A stretch of 64,000 nt of DNA. Source: Alphaproteobacteria bacterium (GTDB lineage Bacteria; Pseudomonadota; Alphaproteobacteria; Sphingomonadales; Kordiimonadaceae). Below are positions 26,397-35,141 of this stretch, in pieces. The notes under the pieces were generated by a model, which was not told the DNA's origin, searched no databases, and saw only the letters and a list, made by a program, of their open reading frames with translations. The stretch covers positions 1 to 64,000 of the forward strand of contig JAJFIS010000027.1 of assembly GCA_021774735.1 (NCBI GenBank). The letters run 5' to 3'. Numbering within the stretch: position 1 is the stretch's first letter; each line of letters starts with the position of its first letter. A program made the translations under genes and the position numbers.

Positions 26397-28489
26397 GACA
26401 TCTTCAATATTGGTAGAGTAATTTGGAATTCTGTAAAGGATTTGCCGTCACTTGAAAAGCTGATGGCACCTCCAATAGCATCTAATCTTTCTTTTACGAT
26501 AGCAAGTCCTAACCCTGTGCCTGGTATATTACTGTTCGAATGGCGACCACGCGTAAAGCGCTTGAATATATTTGCTTTGTTAGCTTCAGGAATGCCTACG
26601 CCACTATCTTTTATCGATATTTCAACGCTCGGCCCCTTCGCTTGGGTGGACAGCGTGATGGTGCCATCTTGCTTGTTATATTTAACGGCGTTGACCAAAA
26701 TATTCTGTAGAACAGACTGCACAATATCCACGTCAGAATCTATGAGGTATTTAGCGTCCATATTAATGGTTGCTGAGATATTTTTGGGGCTCATAAGTGG
26801 CTTTAAAATTTTCATAATATTGCCTACCGTTTCATCTAAATAACATGTTCCTCGTACGCTTGTATCAATATTTTTCAGGGCTACAATTTGGTTCAATTGG
26901 CGCTCAAGAAGGTCAGCAGAGAGTTCCAAATTATCAAGATATTCCCTTTGCTCAGAGGATAGATCAGTGCCGTCTAACATGGTTGCAAAGCCAACGATGC
27001 CGTTAAGTGGAGTGCGAAGTTCATGGCTGATGTTGGAAATAAAAGTGTCTTTTTGCAAGGTTTCTAACAATTGCTCCTCATAGGCTTCTTTTTCAGCCGT
27101 TATATCGGTTCGAATGGAGATATAGCCGTCTATTTTTCCTTTGGCAGAAACTAGCGGATGAATGGTTGAACGGACCCAGTAATAGCCGTCTGTTTTCGTT
27201 CTATTTTTAAATTCGCCAACCCATGTTTTACCCGCTGTGATAACATTATACATTTCTTGGTAAAACTTCTTGGAGTGTTCGCCAGAGTTTATTAATGAAT
27301 GGGTCTTGCCAAGCAGTTCGTCCCGACTATAACCCGATATTTTGCAAAACATGTCATTAACATAGGTTATTTTGCCCTGACGATCAGTTGAGCTGACAAT
27401 AGCATGAAGGTCTAATGCCTCACTGGTTTGTCGCTCAGACTTCTGAAGGGTTTGAAAGTTTTTTTGGGCATTAATACTCTTTAGAATAACCTCAATACTA
27501 TGCACAAAAACTTCTATTTTGGCCTTCATTTGTATTTCAGGGTGATCGGGTTTTTTTGCCAGTCCGATCATGCCTATAATTTTATCTTCATTCTTTAAAG
27601 GTATCCCGACAAATTCATTTAATTCAACAGTTCTTTGCGGTTCCTTTTTAACTGTTGAGGCTGCCAGAACATCATCTGAAATGATGATTTCATTCACCAT
27701 GTTGCATGTATCAAACATGCCTTTAAAATTGACTAGCTTTTGACCTACACTGTTTATTTCAAGAAATTTTTCCTGAGTTTCAACGCCCCATAGAATATTA
27801 GTAATGGCATTAACCTGCAAAAATGGCTTTCCGCTCGGCGTGAAGGCAACCTCTCCAATAAGCCCATATTCGCTACCAGTGGCTGATAGTATGAGGTCCA
27901 AAAAATCATTAAAAAGTATACGGTGAGTTCCCGAAATATGCCTCAGCTGAAGGGCACTTAACTTGGATAGCATATTCTCATAACTGGTGACTAAATTTGA
28001 ACTAGCAATTGTCTCTATATATGCTCCAGTGATGGGAGAAAAAATCTGAATAAGACTGGATACTTTTAATTCATCAAATTCACCATCATGCATAATACCG
28101 ATTAAACCATTAACATTTCCATCATTTGAGTAAGTCGGCGTGCCAGCATAGCTTGCTATACGCAAATCTTTCAACATTTGGTCATTGGGGAATTTTTGTT
28201 GAACATCTAGATGATGGCTACAAAAACTACGGTTAGTGACATGCTCACAGGGTGTACCAGCGAGGTCATAGGTGATATTTTCAATAATATTACCTTCATG
28301 ACATATGGACAATGTACTTACTGCACCGTCCACTTGGTCGTCATATAAGTCTATAAAAGCATATTCCACGCCAGTATTTTCAACAATATAAAGCGTTATG
28401 GCATCTAAAAGGCTAACGTTTTTGGTTTCCCATGAACGGGCCGCCAAGAAATTGATGGCTTTCTTCAAGTAGTTAAAACCTTCACTCAT
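26393..28489 (-). CDS. GAF-GAF-PAS sensor histidine kinase
   Basis: The 698-residue protein lacks membrane segments. Two GAF-like regions (about 25-150 and 190-335) are followed by a PAS domain (about 355-465; ITYVNDMFCKISGYSRDELLGK) with a PAC tail (YYWVRSTIHPLV, GYISIRTDITAEKEA). The HisKA domain has His489 in ISHELRTPLNG, and the ATPase has NILVNAVKYN (N box), DSGVGIP (G1) and GTGLGLAIVKERL (G2). The first GAF contains several cysteines and histidines (CEHVTNRSFCSHH) that could bind a metal or heme, which is speculative. It begins directly after the chemoreceptor stop and overlaps the receiver gene. Confidence 0.9.
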   Translation of the reverse strand: MSEGFNYLKKAINFLAARSWETKNVSLLDAITLYIVENTGVEYAFIDLYDDQVDGAVSTLSICHEGNIIENITYDLAGTPCEHVTNRSFCSHHLDVQQKFPNDQMLKDLRIASYAGTPTYSNDGNVNGLIGIMHDGEFDELKVSSLIQIFSPITGAYIETIASSNLVTSYENMLSKLSALQLRHISGTHRILFNDFLDLILSATGSEYGLIGEVAFTPSGKPFLQVNAITNILWGVETQEKFLEINSVGQKLVNFKGMFDTCNMVNEIIISDDVLAASTVKKEPQRTVELNEFVGIPLKNEDKIIGMIGLAKKPDHPEIQMKAKIEVFVHSIEVILKSINAQKNFQTLQKSERQTSEALDLHAIVSSTDRQGKITYVNDMFCKISGYSRDELLGKTHSLINSGEHSKKFYQEMYNVITAGKTWVGEFKNRTKTDGYYWVRSTIHPLVSAKGKIDGYISIRTDITAEKEAYEEQLLETLQKDTFISNISHELRTPLNGIVGFATMLDGTDLSSEQREYLDNLELSADLLERQLNQIVALKNIDTSVRGTCYLDETVGNIMKILKPLMSPKNISATINMDAKYLIDSDVDIVQSVLQNILVNAVKYNKQDGTITLSTQAKGPSVEISIKDSGVGIPEANKANIFKRFTRGRHSNSNIPGTGLGLAIVKERLDAIGGAISFSSDGKSFTEFQITLPILKMS

Positions 28490-29734
28490 TTACATTGTCC
28501 TAATAGATTCGATGAAGGCTTCAGATTTCACTTTCAGGCCAGCAGTTTGCTCTTGTATTTCTTGTGCAGCATTCACTAAGTCTTCAGCCCTTGATAATGT
28601 CCGAGTTGCAGTTTCACTGACTTCAGCAATATTAGAGGATACCTCCATTGTACCTTGGGAGGCCTCTTGGATGTTTCGGCTAATTTCCATAGTGGCGGAG
28701 GATTGTTCTTCGGTCGCTGCGGCAATAGCATTTGCAATCTCGTTCAGTGTTTCTATGACTGTGCTAACATCGGTCACCGCACCTACAGACGTTTGGGTTT
28801 TATCCTGAATATCGGATACTTGGCTGCTAATATCTGATGTCGCATTCGCAGTTTGTTGCGCTAGGCTCTTCACTTCACTTGCAACTACGGCAAAGCCTCG
28901 GCCAGCCTCACCAGCGCGCGCCGCTTCAATCGTGGCATTGAGCGCTAGAAGGTTGGTTTGTTCCGCAATATCGCTGATTAAATTAACCACTTGGCCAATT
29001 GTGCCAGATGCTTCATCAAGCTCATTTATGGTTGCCGATGCTTTTTGGGCGTCTGTGGCTGCGGTAGATGTCTTCTGCGATGAATTGGTAACCTGGTGGG
29101 CAATTTCTTCAACGGAAGCTGTCAGTTCTTCGGCAGCTGCTGCCACCGTTTGCACATTCACTGTGGCCTGTTCAGCCGCTGCAGCAACAGCATTTGCTCG
29201 GCTTTGATTGTCTCGCGCATGGTTCATCATGCCCGATGCATTGTCATTTGTTTCAGCCGAAACCTTGGTAAGGTTATTAATCACTTCCATAACCTGACTT
29301 TCAAACTGGTTGGCCAAGTTGTTTAGTGTGTTCCTTCGGTCATTCTCGGCATCTAACATAGACTGTGTGGCGATATTGTTGATCTCTGCACCTCTGCCAA
29401 GGTCCCCCAAAATGCCATGGCTTAGGAACTTCCGGTGATATTCTTTTTTCTGTGCCGCTTGCAGGGAAGCGCCAGATTCTCGTACAAATGCATCAGCTAA
29501 GTCATAGGACTGATTTAAGGCAGCAAGTGTTTTAGACAGATCACCGAATTGATCCCAATAGATAATGCGCGCGGTAAAATCGCCTTTAGCTACTCTGTGA
29601 GCAACATCATATATTTGCTTAAAAGCTTTTTTGTATTTGGCTAATTCTTTTTCTGCCTCACTCTGTTCTCCCGCATCAGCCACTTGGATAGTATTAGCAT
29701 TGGTTTTTTTGTTAAATAAATTGAACACTGTCAC
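28490..29734 (-). CDS. Soluble methyl-accepting chemotaxis protein
   Basis: The 414-residue chemoreceptor has no transmembrane segment and no ligand-binding domain. After a HAMP-like region (about 40-100, [15 protein letters not shown]) comes the signalling coiled coil with the hairpin tip [17 protein letters not shown] and [17 protein letters not shown]. Its start overlaps by four bases the stop of the PAS gene, so the two proteins together equal a split Aer-type receptor. The end lacks an obvious CheR-docking pentapeptide ([18 protein letters not shown]). Confidence 0.9.
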   Translation of the reverse strand: MTVFNLFNKKTNANTIQVADAGEQSEAEKELAKYKKAFKQIYDVAHRVAKGDFTARIIYWDQFGDLSKTLAALNQSYDLADAFVRESGASLQAAQKKEYHRKFLSHGILGDLGRGAEINNIATQSMLDAENDRRNTLNNLANQFESQVMEVINNLTKVSAETNDNASGMMNHARDNQSRANAVAAAAEQATVNVQTVAAAAEELTASVEEIAHQVTNSSQKTSTAATDAQKASATINELDEASGTIGQVVNLISDIAEQTNLLALNATIEAARAGEAGRGFAVVASEVKSLAQQTANATSDISSQVSDIQDKTQTSVGAVTDVSTVIETLNEIANAIAAATEEQSSATMEISRNIQEASQGTMEVSSNIAEVSETATRTLSRAEDLVNAAQEIQEQTAGLKVKSEAFIESIRTM

Positions 29735-30261
29735 TCTCCTATCGACCAGAAAAATTCTGAATACGTCACACCTTGGTCTTCCAGCAGGCCGACGAGCATA
29801 GCAAAGCTGGCGTCTAAACCGGCCTTGGCATTTGTTTGACGCGTTTCTTCTGCAAGGAGCTGCGTGTAAATGGCACTGATTTGGTCAATCGCTTTGCGGG
29901 TTGGCGAGCGTCTATTAGAGTGATAGCCAATAATATTATTATTTAAGTCAAAACTTGGTGTGACATGGGCATGAACCCAGTAATAGCGCCCCGACTTTGA
30001 CATGTTTTTCACATAGGCAAATATTTCTTCACCCATAGAAATTGTATCCCATAGCAGTTTAAAAACGGCTCTTGGCATATCGGGGTGCCGTATAATGCTG
30101 TGAGGTTGGCCAATAATTTCTTCAGTAGTCATTTCTGCCATACGGCAAAAAATATCATTGCCGTATACAATTTTGCCTTTTAGGTCGGTTTTCGAGACAA
30201 TGATTTCATCTCTTGCAAACCGATTCTCTTCATCAATCGGCTGAACGGAATATTTTGTCAT
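29731..30261 (-). CDS. Aer-like PAS domain protein
   Basis: The protein of about 176 residues is a single PAS domain of the Aer type: [65 protein letters not shown] and YHSNRRSP. Aer PAS domains bind FAD and sense redox or energy state; the RHPDMP and W-x-x-I segments are conserved in that family. ATG 30261 follows GGGA by six bases; a TTG at 30273 would add four residues. It lacks the Aer membrane anchor and signalling domain, which are replaced by the next gene. A 272-base AT-rich gap separates it from the divergent DUF6265 gene. Confidence 0.88.
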   Translation of the reverse strand: MTKYSVQPIDEENRFARDEIIVSKTDLKGKIVYGNDIFCRMAEMTTEEIIGQPHSIIRHPDMPRAVFKLLWDTISMGEEIFAYVKNMSKSGRYYWVHAHVTPSFDLNNNIIGYHSNRRSPTRKAIDQISAIYTQLLAEETRQTNAKAGLDASFAMLVGLLEDQGVTYSEFFWSIGE

Positions 30262-30533
30262 AGGAAGTCCCAATCTTTTAATTGATGCTTCCCAACAAAA
30301 ATTAATGACTGAGTTTAGAATGTGAAAGATTAATAATTACTAAAATTTTACCAACTTTATGAGCATAATATCTTAAAGAGGTATTTTAAATACATTTATC
30401 AATGATTTACCTTCTCAAAATGAATTAAAAACTTTTGTTAGAAGCATCGGGTTAATGTCACATGTATCTGATTTTCCTGTGATACTTACATCATGTAATG
30501 TAGGGAAAATAATAGCGCTTAAAGGATTCCCCA

Positions 30534-31058
30534 ATGGTTTATATAAAAAACAAACGGTCACAATGGCTTATTTTAGGGGCATTAATTTTTACATTTTCTT
30601 TCAGTTTTTTGGGTTCTACGGCAGATGATGAGCAATCGTTTCAGCTGTCTGATTTGTCATGGATTTCAGGCGATTGGGTAGAAGAAAAAACGGAATATAA
30701 GCGTATAATTAAAATCCATTGGGGAGCGCAAATGGATGATGCTTATGTCGGGACGTGGTCGACGTCAAAAGAAGGTGAAATGGATGCCTATGAGATGTTG
30801 ACAATGCGTCAGACCGACGAGGGCATCATTTACCGCTATGAATATTTTAGCAGGAAAGATGGTTTTATAGAATCACAGCCTTCTGAATTTCTCTTAAAAG
30901 AAGTGAAAGGGCACAGGGCTGTATTTACCAGTCAGGCAGACCCCAAATGGATATTGGTAATGGAGATTACCGAAGAGGGTTCACTGCGCGGCATGCAGGT
31001 CAACTCTGAAACTGGAAAAACATATATTGGTTATACAGCCGCCAAAGCAGGCTCTTGA
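30534..31058 (+). CDS. DUF6265-like exported protein
   Basis: The 174-residue protein has an N-terminal hydrophobic signal (WLILGALIFTFSFSFLGS) and the pattern LSDLSWISGDWVEE, the W-x-x-G-x-W opening of DUF6265 and related lipocalin-like domains, followed by MLTMRQTDEGIIYRYEYFS. It is probably periplasmic. The function of the family is unknown. It is convergent with the ferredoxin reductase gene, 16 bases apart. Confidence 0.7.
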   Translation: MVYIKNKRSQWLILGALIFTFSFSFLGSTADDEQSFQLSDLSWISGDWVEEKTEYKRIIKIHWGAQMDDAYVGTWSTSKEGEMDAYEMLTMRQTDEGIIYRYEYFSRKDGFIESQPSEFLLKEVKGHRAVFTSQADPKWILVMEITEEGSLRGMQVNSETGKTYIGYTAAKAGS

Positions 31059-31074
31059 TTTAGCGACTTTAGTT

Positions 31075-32379
31075 TTAGTGTGCTGCATCCAGCATATCAT
31101 TGACATCAGCAAATTTCACACGCGGTGTTATGTCGCTGCCTGCTGCTTCTTCCGCCGCTTCAATTTTTTTCCAGTCGCGGAAAGTTACAATGTCAAGATT
31201 GCGCGCAGCACAAAGAGTATCAAGCCCTGAGCGTCCTTCGCGGCCCATAGCTTTAACATCGTTGAGGATTTTTGCGGCGACCAGTTTGCCATCTGGCTTA
31301 TTTGTTCCGATGGTGCCCATGGGGCCCCGTTTGGCCCAACCAACGCAGTAAAGCCGGTCTGAAATTAAACCGTCTTCATTATTGAAATGGCCACGGCGTT
31401 CGTCGTATGGCACATCTTGAATGGGGGTTGTGCGATACCCAATGCAGGGCACCACCATGCCGGTGGGTAAAACTTCGTTTTCACCAGTGCCAATACATTT
31501 ACCATCTTCAACCTTGGTTTTTTCAAGCCGGATGCCGCAGACACAGTCATGCCCCAGCACTGCCATAGGGCGTCGATAAAATTGTAAGTGGACGCGAACA
31601 GGCTTCAAATCGGGAGTGTTCTCTGCCATGGAAGAAAATATTTTCATATTTTTCTTGGCGGCACCCGTGAGCTCAGCTGCTTCGATTGTTGCTTCACTAG
31701 GCAGTTGTTCCGGGTCCAAAAGGGCCACAGCATTTTCAAGTCTATTCAACTCTCCCAGTTCTTTAGGTGTAAAGCTGGATTCTAAGGGGCCGCGACGACC
31801 AAGAATATAGATATCCTTGATTTGAGCAGGGTGAATGGCATCAGCTGCGTGACAGGCCAAATCGCTGCTTTCCATTTCCTTGGCGGTTTTTGCGAGCACA
31901 CGGGCAACATCCACCGCTACATTACCATTGCCGATAACAGTAACCGCAGGGATGTTTAGGTCGGGGTTTAGATCCTTATAGTCGGGATGAGCATTATACC
32001 AACTAACAAAGGCACCAGAGCCAATAACACCTGAGAGTTCTTCCCCTTCAATGCCGAGAGGGCGGTCTTTTGGGGCGCCTGTGGCCAGCACAACAGCGTC
32101 ATAAAGGGTTAGTAATTCAGCGAGCGTAATATCGCGGCCAAGAGAGAGGTTGCCAACAAAGCGGACAGTGTCTCGGTTGTTGGTTTTTTCATATCGCATG
32201 GAAACATTTTTTATGCTTTGGTGGTCCGGAGCAACCCCAGCGCGGATAAGTCCGTAGGGTGTTGGCAGGCGGTCAATAATGTCTACGCGGACATTAGTGT
32301 CACCACCTGTTAAGGCTTCTGCAGTGTAATACCCGGCGGGCCCAGCGCCAATGATTGCGACCCAAAGCGTATCTGTCAT
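31075..32379 (-). CDS. fprA: Ferredoxin-NADP reductase, FprA/adrenodoxin reductase type
   Basis: The 434-residue flavoprotein has an FAD-binding GxGxxG (IIGAGPAGYYTAEAL), an NADP-binding motif (VIGNGNVAVDVARVL) and the family-specific C-terminal WAKRGPMGTIGTNKPDG. This class transfers electrons between NADPH and ferredoxin or adrenodoxin-like proteins in the cytoplasm. The second ATG (32379) was chosen because GGAGG lies about eight bases upstream; ATG 32385 nearly touches that site. No ferredoxin gene is adjacent. The hypothetical secreted protein follows upstream on the same strand after a terminator. Confidence 0.88.
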   Translation of the reverse strand: MTDTLWVAIIGAGPAGYYTAEALTGGDTNVRVDIIDRLPTPYGLIRAGVAPDHQSIKNVSMRYEKTNNRDTVRFVGNLSLGRDITLAELLTLYDAVVLATGAPKDRPLGIEGEELSGVIGSGAFVSWYNAHPDYKDLNPDLNIPAVTVIGNGNVAVDVARVLAKTAKEMESSDLACHAADAIHPAQIKDIYILGRRGPLESSFTPKELGELNRLENAVALLDPEQLPSEATIEAAELTGAAKKNMKIFSSMAENTPDLKPVRVHLQFYRRPMAVLGHDCVCGIRLEKTKVEDGKCIGTGENEVLPTGMVVPCIGYRTTPIQDVPYDERRGHFNNEDGLISDRLYCVGWAKRGPMGTIGTNKPDGKLVAAKILNDVKAMGREGRSGLDTLCAARNLDIVTFRDWKKIEAAEEAAGSDITPRVKFADVNDMLDAAH

Positions 32380-32466
32380 ACCCATTCCCTCCCACTTCTA
32401 AATGTAGACTGCCACAGCTTGTTGGCGCTGAAAAGTGCGAAGTTTTTAAGAAGAGGAATTCTAAGT

Positions 32467-32501
32467 AAAAAAAGGTCAGATAGACACCTGTCCATCTGAC
32501 C
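32467..32501 (-). terminator. Intrinsic terminator, minus strand
   Basis: GGTCAGAT (32474-32481) pairs with ATCTGACC (32494-32501), 8 bp; read on the minus strand it is followed by seven T (A-run 32467-32473). It ends the transcript of the small exported protein gene. Confidence 0.8.
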
Positions 32502-32530
32502 AAATTAGTTTGCTGTAAAAAAAGGCGTGT

Positions 32531-32995
32531 TTATTCCTCTTTTTCCATTTCATCACTATGATGATGGCCAATCATTACATTCGTGCGAGCCACCATCGAC
32601 TGATATTCTTTCATCAATTTTCCAGCATTTTCTTTGCCACCTTCTAATTCTGCAAAGGCTGCCATCCATTTGACATCATTTGGACTTCTAAACCACTCCA
32701 TATCAGCGGGACCATTTTTCATGCTCCAGAAAAACACAGCATCCCAACCACCGGTTTGCATATGCATGGCCCACACAGGTGGAACCCCAGCTTTTTTAGC
32801 AGCCGGCACGAAATGTTCGTCGATTATTTCCAGCGCACGCGTTCGCATGCCCGGCTTATAGTCGACCAGAACCATAGATAGATATTCAGCATTTTCATAT
32901 TTTTGCGGCCCATCATCGTCTTGGGCCATGCTTGCAGTGCTAAGGCTTAGCGTTAACGCTGCCGTTGCTGCAAGTATATTGGTAACTACTCTCAT
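32531..32995 (-). CDS. Small exported protein of unknown function
   Basis: Starting at ATG 32995, preceded by GGGGAGGAAG, the 154-residue product has a signal sequence (VTNILAATAALTLSLSTASMAQ). The mature part (SMVLVDYKPGMRTRALEIID, AGVPPVWAMHMQTGGWDAVFFW) looks like a small alpha/beta sandwich of the dimeric ferredoxin-like (Dabb/NIPSNAP-type) kind, by pattern only. The tail has the sequence HHHSDEMEKEE. A longer frame starting at 33076 would hide the signal and has no ribosome site. I do not recognise the family. Confidence 0.75.
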   Translation of the reverse strand: MRVVTNILAATAALTLSLSTASMAQDDDGPQKYENAEYLSMVLVDYKPGMRTRALEIIDEHFVPAAKKAGVPPVWAMHMQTGGWDAVFFWSMKNGPADMEWFRSPNDVKWMAAFAELEGGKENAGKLMKEYQSMVARTNVMIGHHHSDEMEKEE

Positions 32996-33232
32996 AAGCT
33001 TCCTCCCCGAGGTAAATGTTAAAGATGTACTTAAAACACTAAAATGTAGAAGGGGAGCATAACACAGCATTGACAAGTAATCCTGAAACGGTACTAAATA
33101 CAGGAGCTTATGAATAGTTGAAATATCATGTAAGCCTTTGTTTTAAAAGGACTCGGGGTTTTCCTTCTTACTCAGAGCTACCCGCGACATCATGTCAGTT
33201 GCCAAGATGTCTAATGGTGATATTGGTCTTAC

Positions 33233-35002
33233 ATGATACGCAAAGACAAACAACCATCCATGCGAGCCTTCTTTTTAGGGCCTAAATCTGAGAATGAATC
33301 TTGGGTTCGATCAGAGATTCAATCTATCTTGGAGGAATGGTTTCAGTATCGACAAAGCCTATTCCCCGGCGACCCTGAGGTCATCAGCGCCAAGGAGCGC
33401 CGCTCAATACCATTTCTGCAAAGGCGGGAAGAGCTGTCCAGCCATTTAAGTGATTTGCTGAACCGCTTGAAAGGTGAAACGCCCAAATTTACGCCGCGAT
33501 ATATTGGCCATATGGTGTCGGAGACTTCATTGCCAGCAATTTTTGGTCATTTTGCCGCGCTGCTGCATAACCCAAATAATACTTCACGGGAAGTCTCTCG
33601 CGTTACATCAGAGCTGGAAGAAGAAGCCATTGCTATGCTCGCAAGCATGATTGGATATGATCCCAATCAGGCACAGGGTCATTTTACTTCAGGCGGCACC
33701 ATCGCCAATTTTGAAGCAATATGGCGGGCGCGGTTCCGCATGGATCACTGGGTAAGCCTTGCGCTGTATTTAGCAGAGGAATGCGGTGCGCATTTTGATC
33801 TGATCCAAGCGTCCCATATGGGTTGGCAACGTTATTATCAGCTTGTTAAAGAGCATGATGTTGATGAGAAAGTTACTCGGCAATATAGCATTGTTGGCAG
33901 TAACCCATTTCGTACCGCTGCCCGGTTGAATAAATATCTTGATAAACCCTATGAGGGACCGGTTGTTTTAGTGCCAGGTAACAAGCACTTTTCTTGGGTG
34001 AAAGGGACAAGTGTATTTGGTTTGGGCGAGGATGCCTTTTGGACCGTGCCGTTAAATGCCAATGGACGGGTGGATAGAAGTGCTTTGACGGAAATGATTT
34101 CGCGGGCTCATAGCCAAAACCGCCCAGTTATGATGGTGGTTACTGTGGCAGGTACTACAGAGACCGGTGAAATTGACCGAGTTGACCGCACAGATGAAAT
34201 CCTTAGGGATATGCAAAACAATGATGGTCTTGATATTTGGCACCATGTTGACGCGGCTTATGGGGGTTTTCTATGCACCATGTTAGGGGGAGAAGATGAA
34301 AATTTATTTGCTCCGGATTGCTTAAAGGCGTTGAAAGCCATCAGGCGGGCAAACTCTGTAACACTTGACCCACATAAACTAGGCTATGTTCCCTATAGCT
34401 GTGGGGCATTTTTAACATTAGACGCAGAAAATTATAGGATGCCAGAATACCGCGCCCCCTATCTTGAACGTGCCCATGTTGGGCCAGAAAAATGGGCCAT
34501 GACTTTGGAAGGCTCGCGCTCAGCAGCGGGGGTGACTGCGACATGGTTAAGTGGGCGTGCTCTGGGCTTTAATCCGAATGGCATGGGGCGTATCATTGCG
34601 GCCACCATGCATGCTGCTCGCGATGCAGCTAGTTACCTTTATGCACAGTGTAATGGCTTTCAAATTCTTCAGCCGCTAGACAGTAATATTCTTTGTTTTT
34701 CGATTGCCTATGAGGGTGAGCCTTTATCGAGCGTAAACCAACGCGTTGAGGCAATTTTTGACAGTTTCTTGGAAAGTGAGAGTTTTTCCATTTCAAAGAC
34801 CACCTTAATTCCGGAAAATTATGGCGCTTTGATGCAGGCCCATATGGACCAGACAGGTGGTGCAATTGACTGTGACCATATGGTATTATTGCGCTGTGTA
34901 TTCATGAATCCCTTTTGGGCAAAGGAAGCGGTTAGCAATCAACTGTTACCAGAACTAGCTATTGAATTACAGCGCTACAGTGATGTTTTTGATGGTCTAT
35001 AG
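33233..35002 (+). CDS. PLP-dependent group II amino acid decarboxylase
   Basis: The 589-residue protein matches the glutamate/aspartate/tyrosine decarboxylase family: FLGPKSENESW, TSGGTIANFEAIW, HHVDAAYGGF, and Lys382 in DPHKLGYVPYSCGAF, which should carry pyridoxal phosphate. The closest match by eye is PanP-like bacterial decarboxylases (the FLGPK opening). It would release CO2 from an amino acid, possibly aspartate to beta-alanine; the substrate cannot be set from sequence. Only a weak ribosome site precedes ATG 33233. It precedes the TonB receptor on the same strand with a 139-base gap. Confidence 0.85.
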   Translation: MIRKDKQPSMRAFFLGPKSENESWVRSEIQSILEEWFQYRQSLFPGDPEVISAKERRSIPFLQRREELSSHLSDLLNRLKGETPKFTPRYIGHMVSETSLPAIFGHFAALLHNPNNTSREVSRVTSELEEEAIAMLASMIGYDPNQAQGHFTSGGTIANFEAIWRARFRMDHWVSLALYLAEECGAHFDLIQASHMGWQRYYQLVKEHDVDEKVTRQYSIVGSNPFRTAARLNKYLDKPYEGPVVLVPGNKHFSWVKGTSVFGLGEDAFWTVPLNANGRVDRSALTEMISRAHSQNRPVMMVVTVAGTTETGEIDRVDRTDEILRDMQNNDGLDIWHHVDAAYGGFLCTMLGGEDENLFAPDCLKALKAIRRANSVTLDPHKLGYVPYSCGAFLTLDAENYRMPEYRAPYLERAHVGPEKWAMTLEGSRSAAGVTATWLSGRALGFNPNGMGRIIAATMHAARDAASYLYAQCNGFQILQPLDSNILCFSIAYEGEPLSSVNQRVEAIFDSFLESESFSISKTTLIPENYGALMQAHMDQTGGAIDCDHMVLLRCVFMNPFWAKEAVSNQLLPELAIELQRYSDVFDGL

Positions 35003-35141
35003 CCAAAAGGCAGCCTTCAAAATAGTTTTCTGATCAATTAGTCAGCCCATGCCAGAATGTTATACGATATATTCATAATGGAATTTGATTTCTGATGTTG
35101 CTGAATTACATTACTCTGAACAATATTCAGGGAGTTACACT

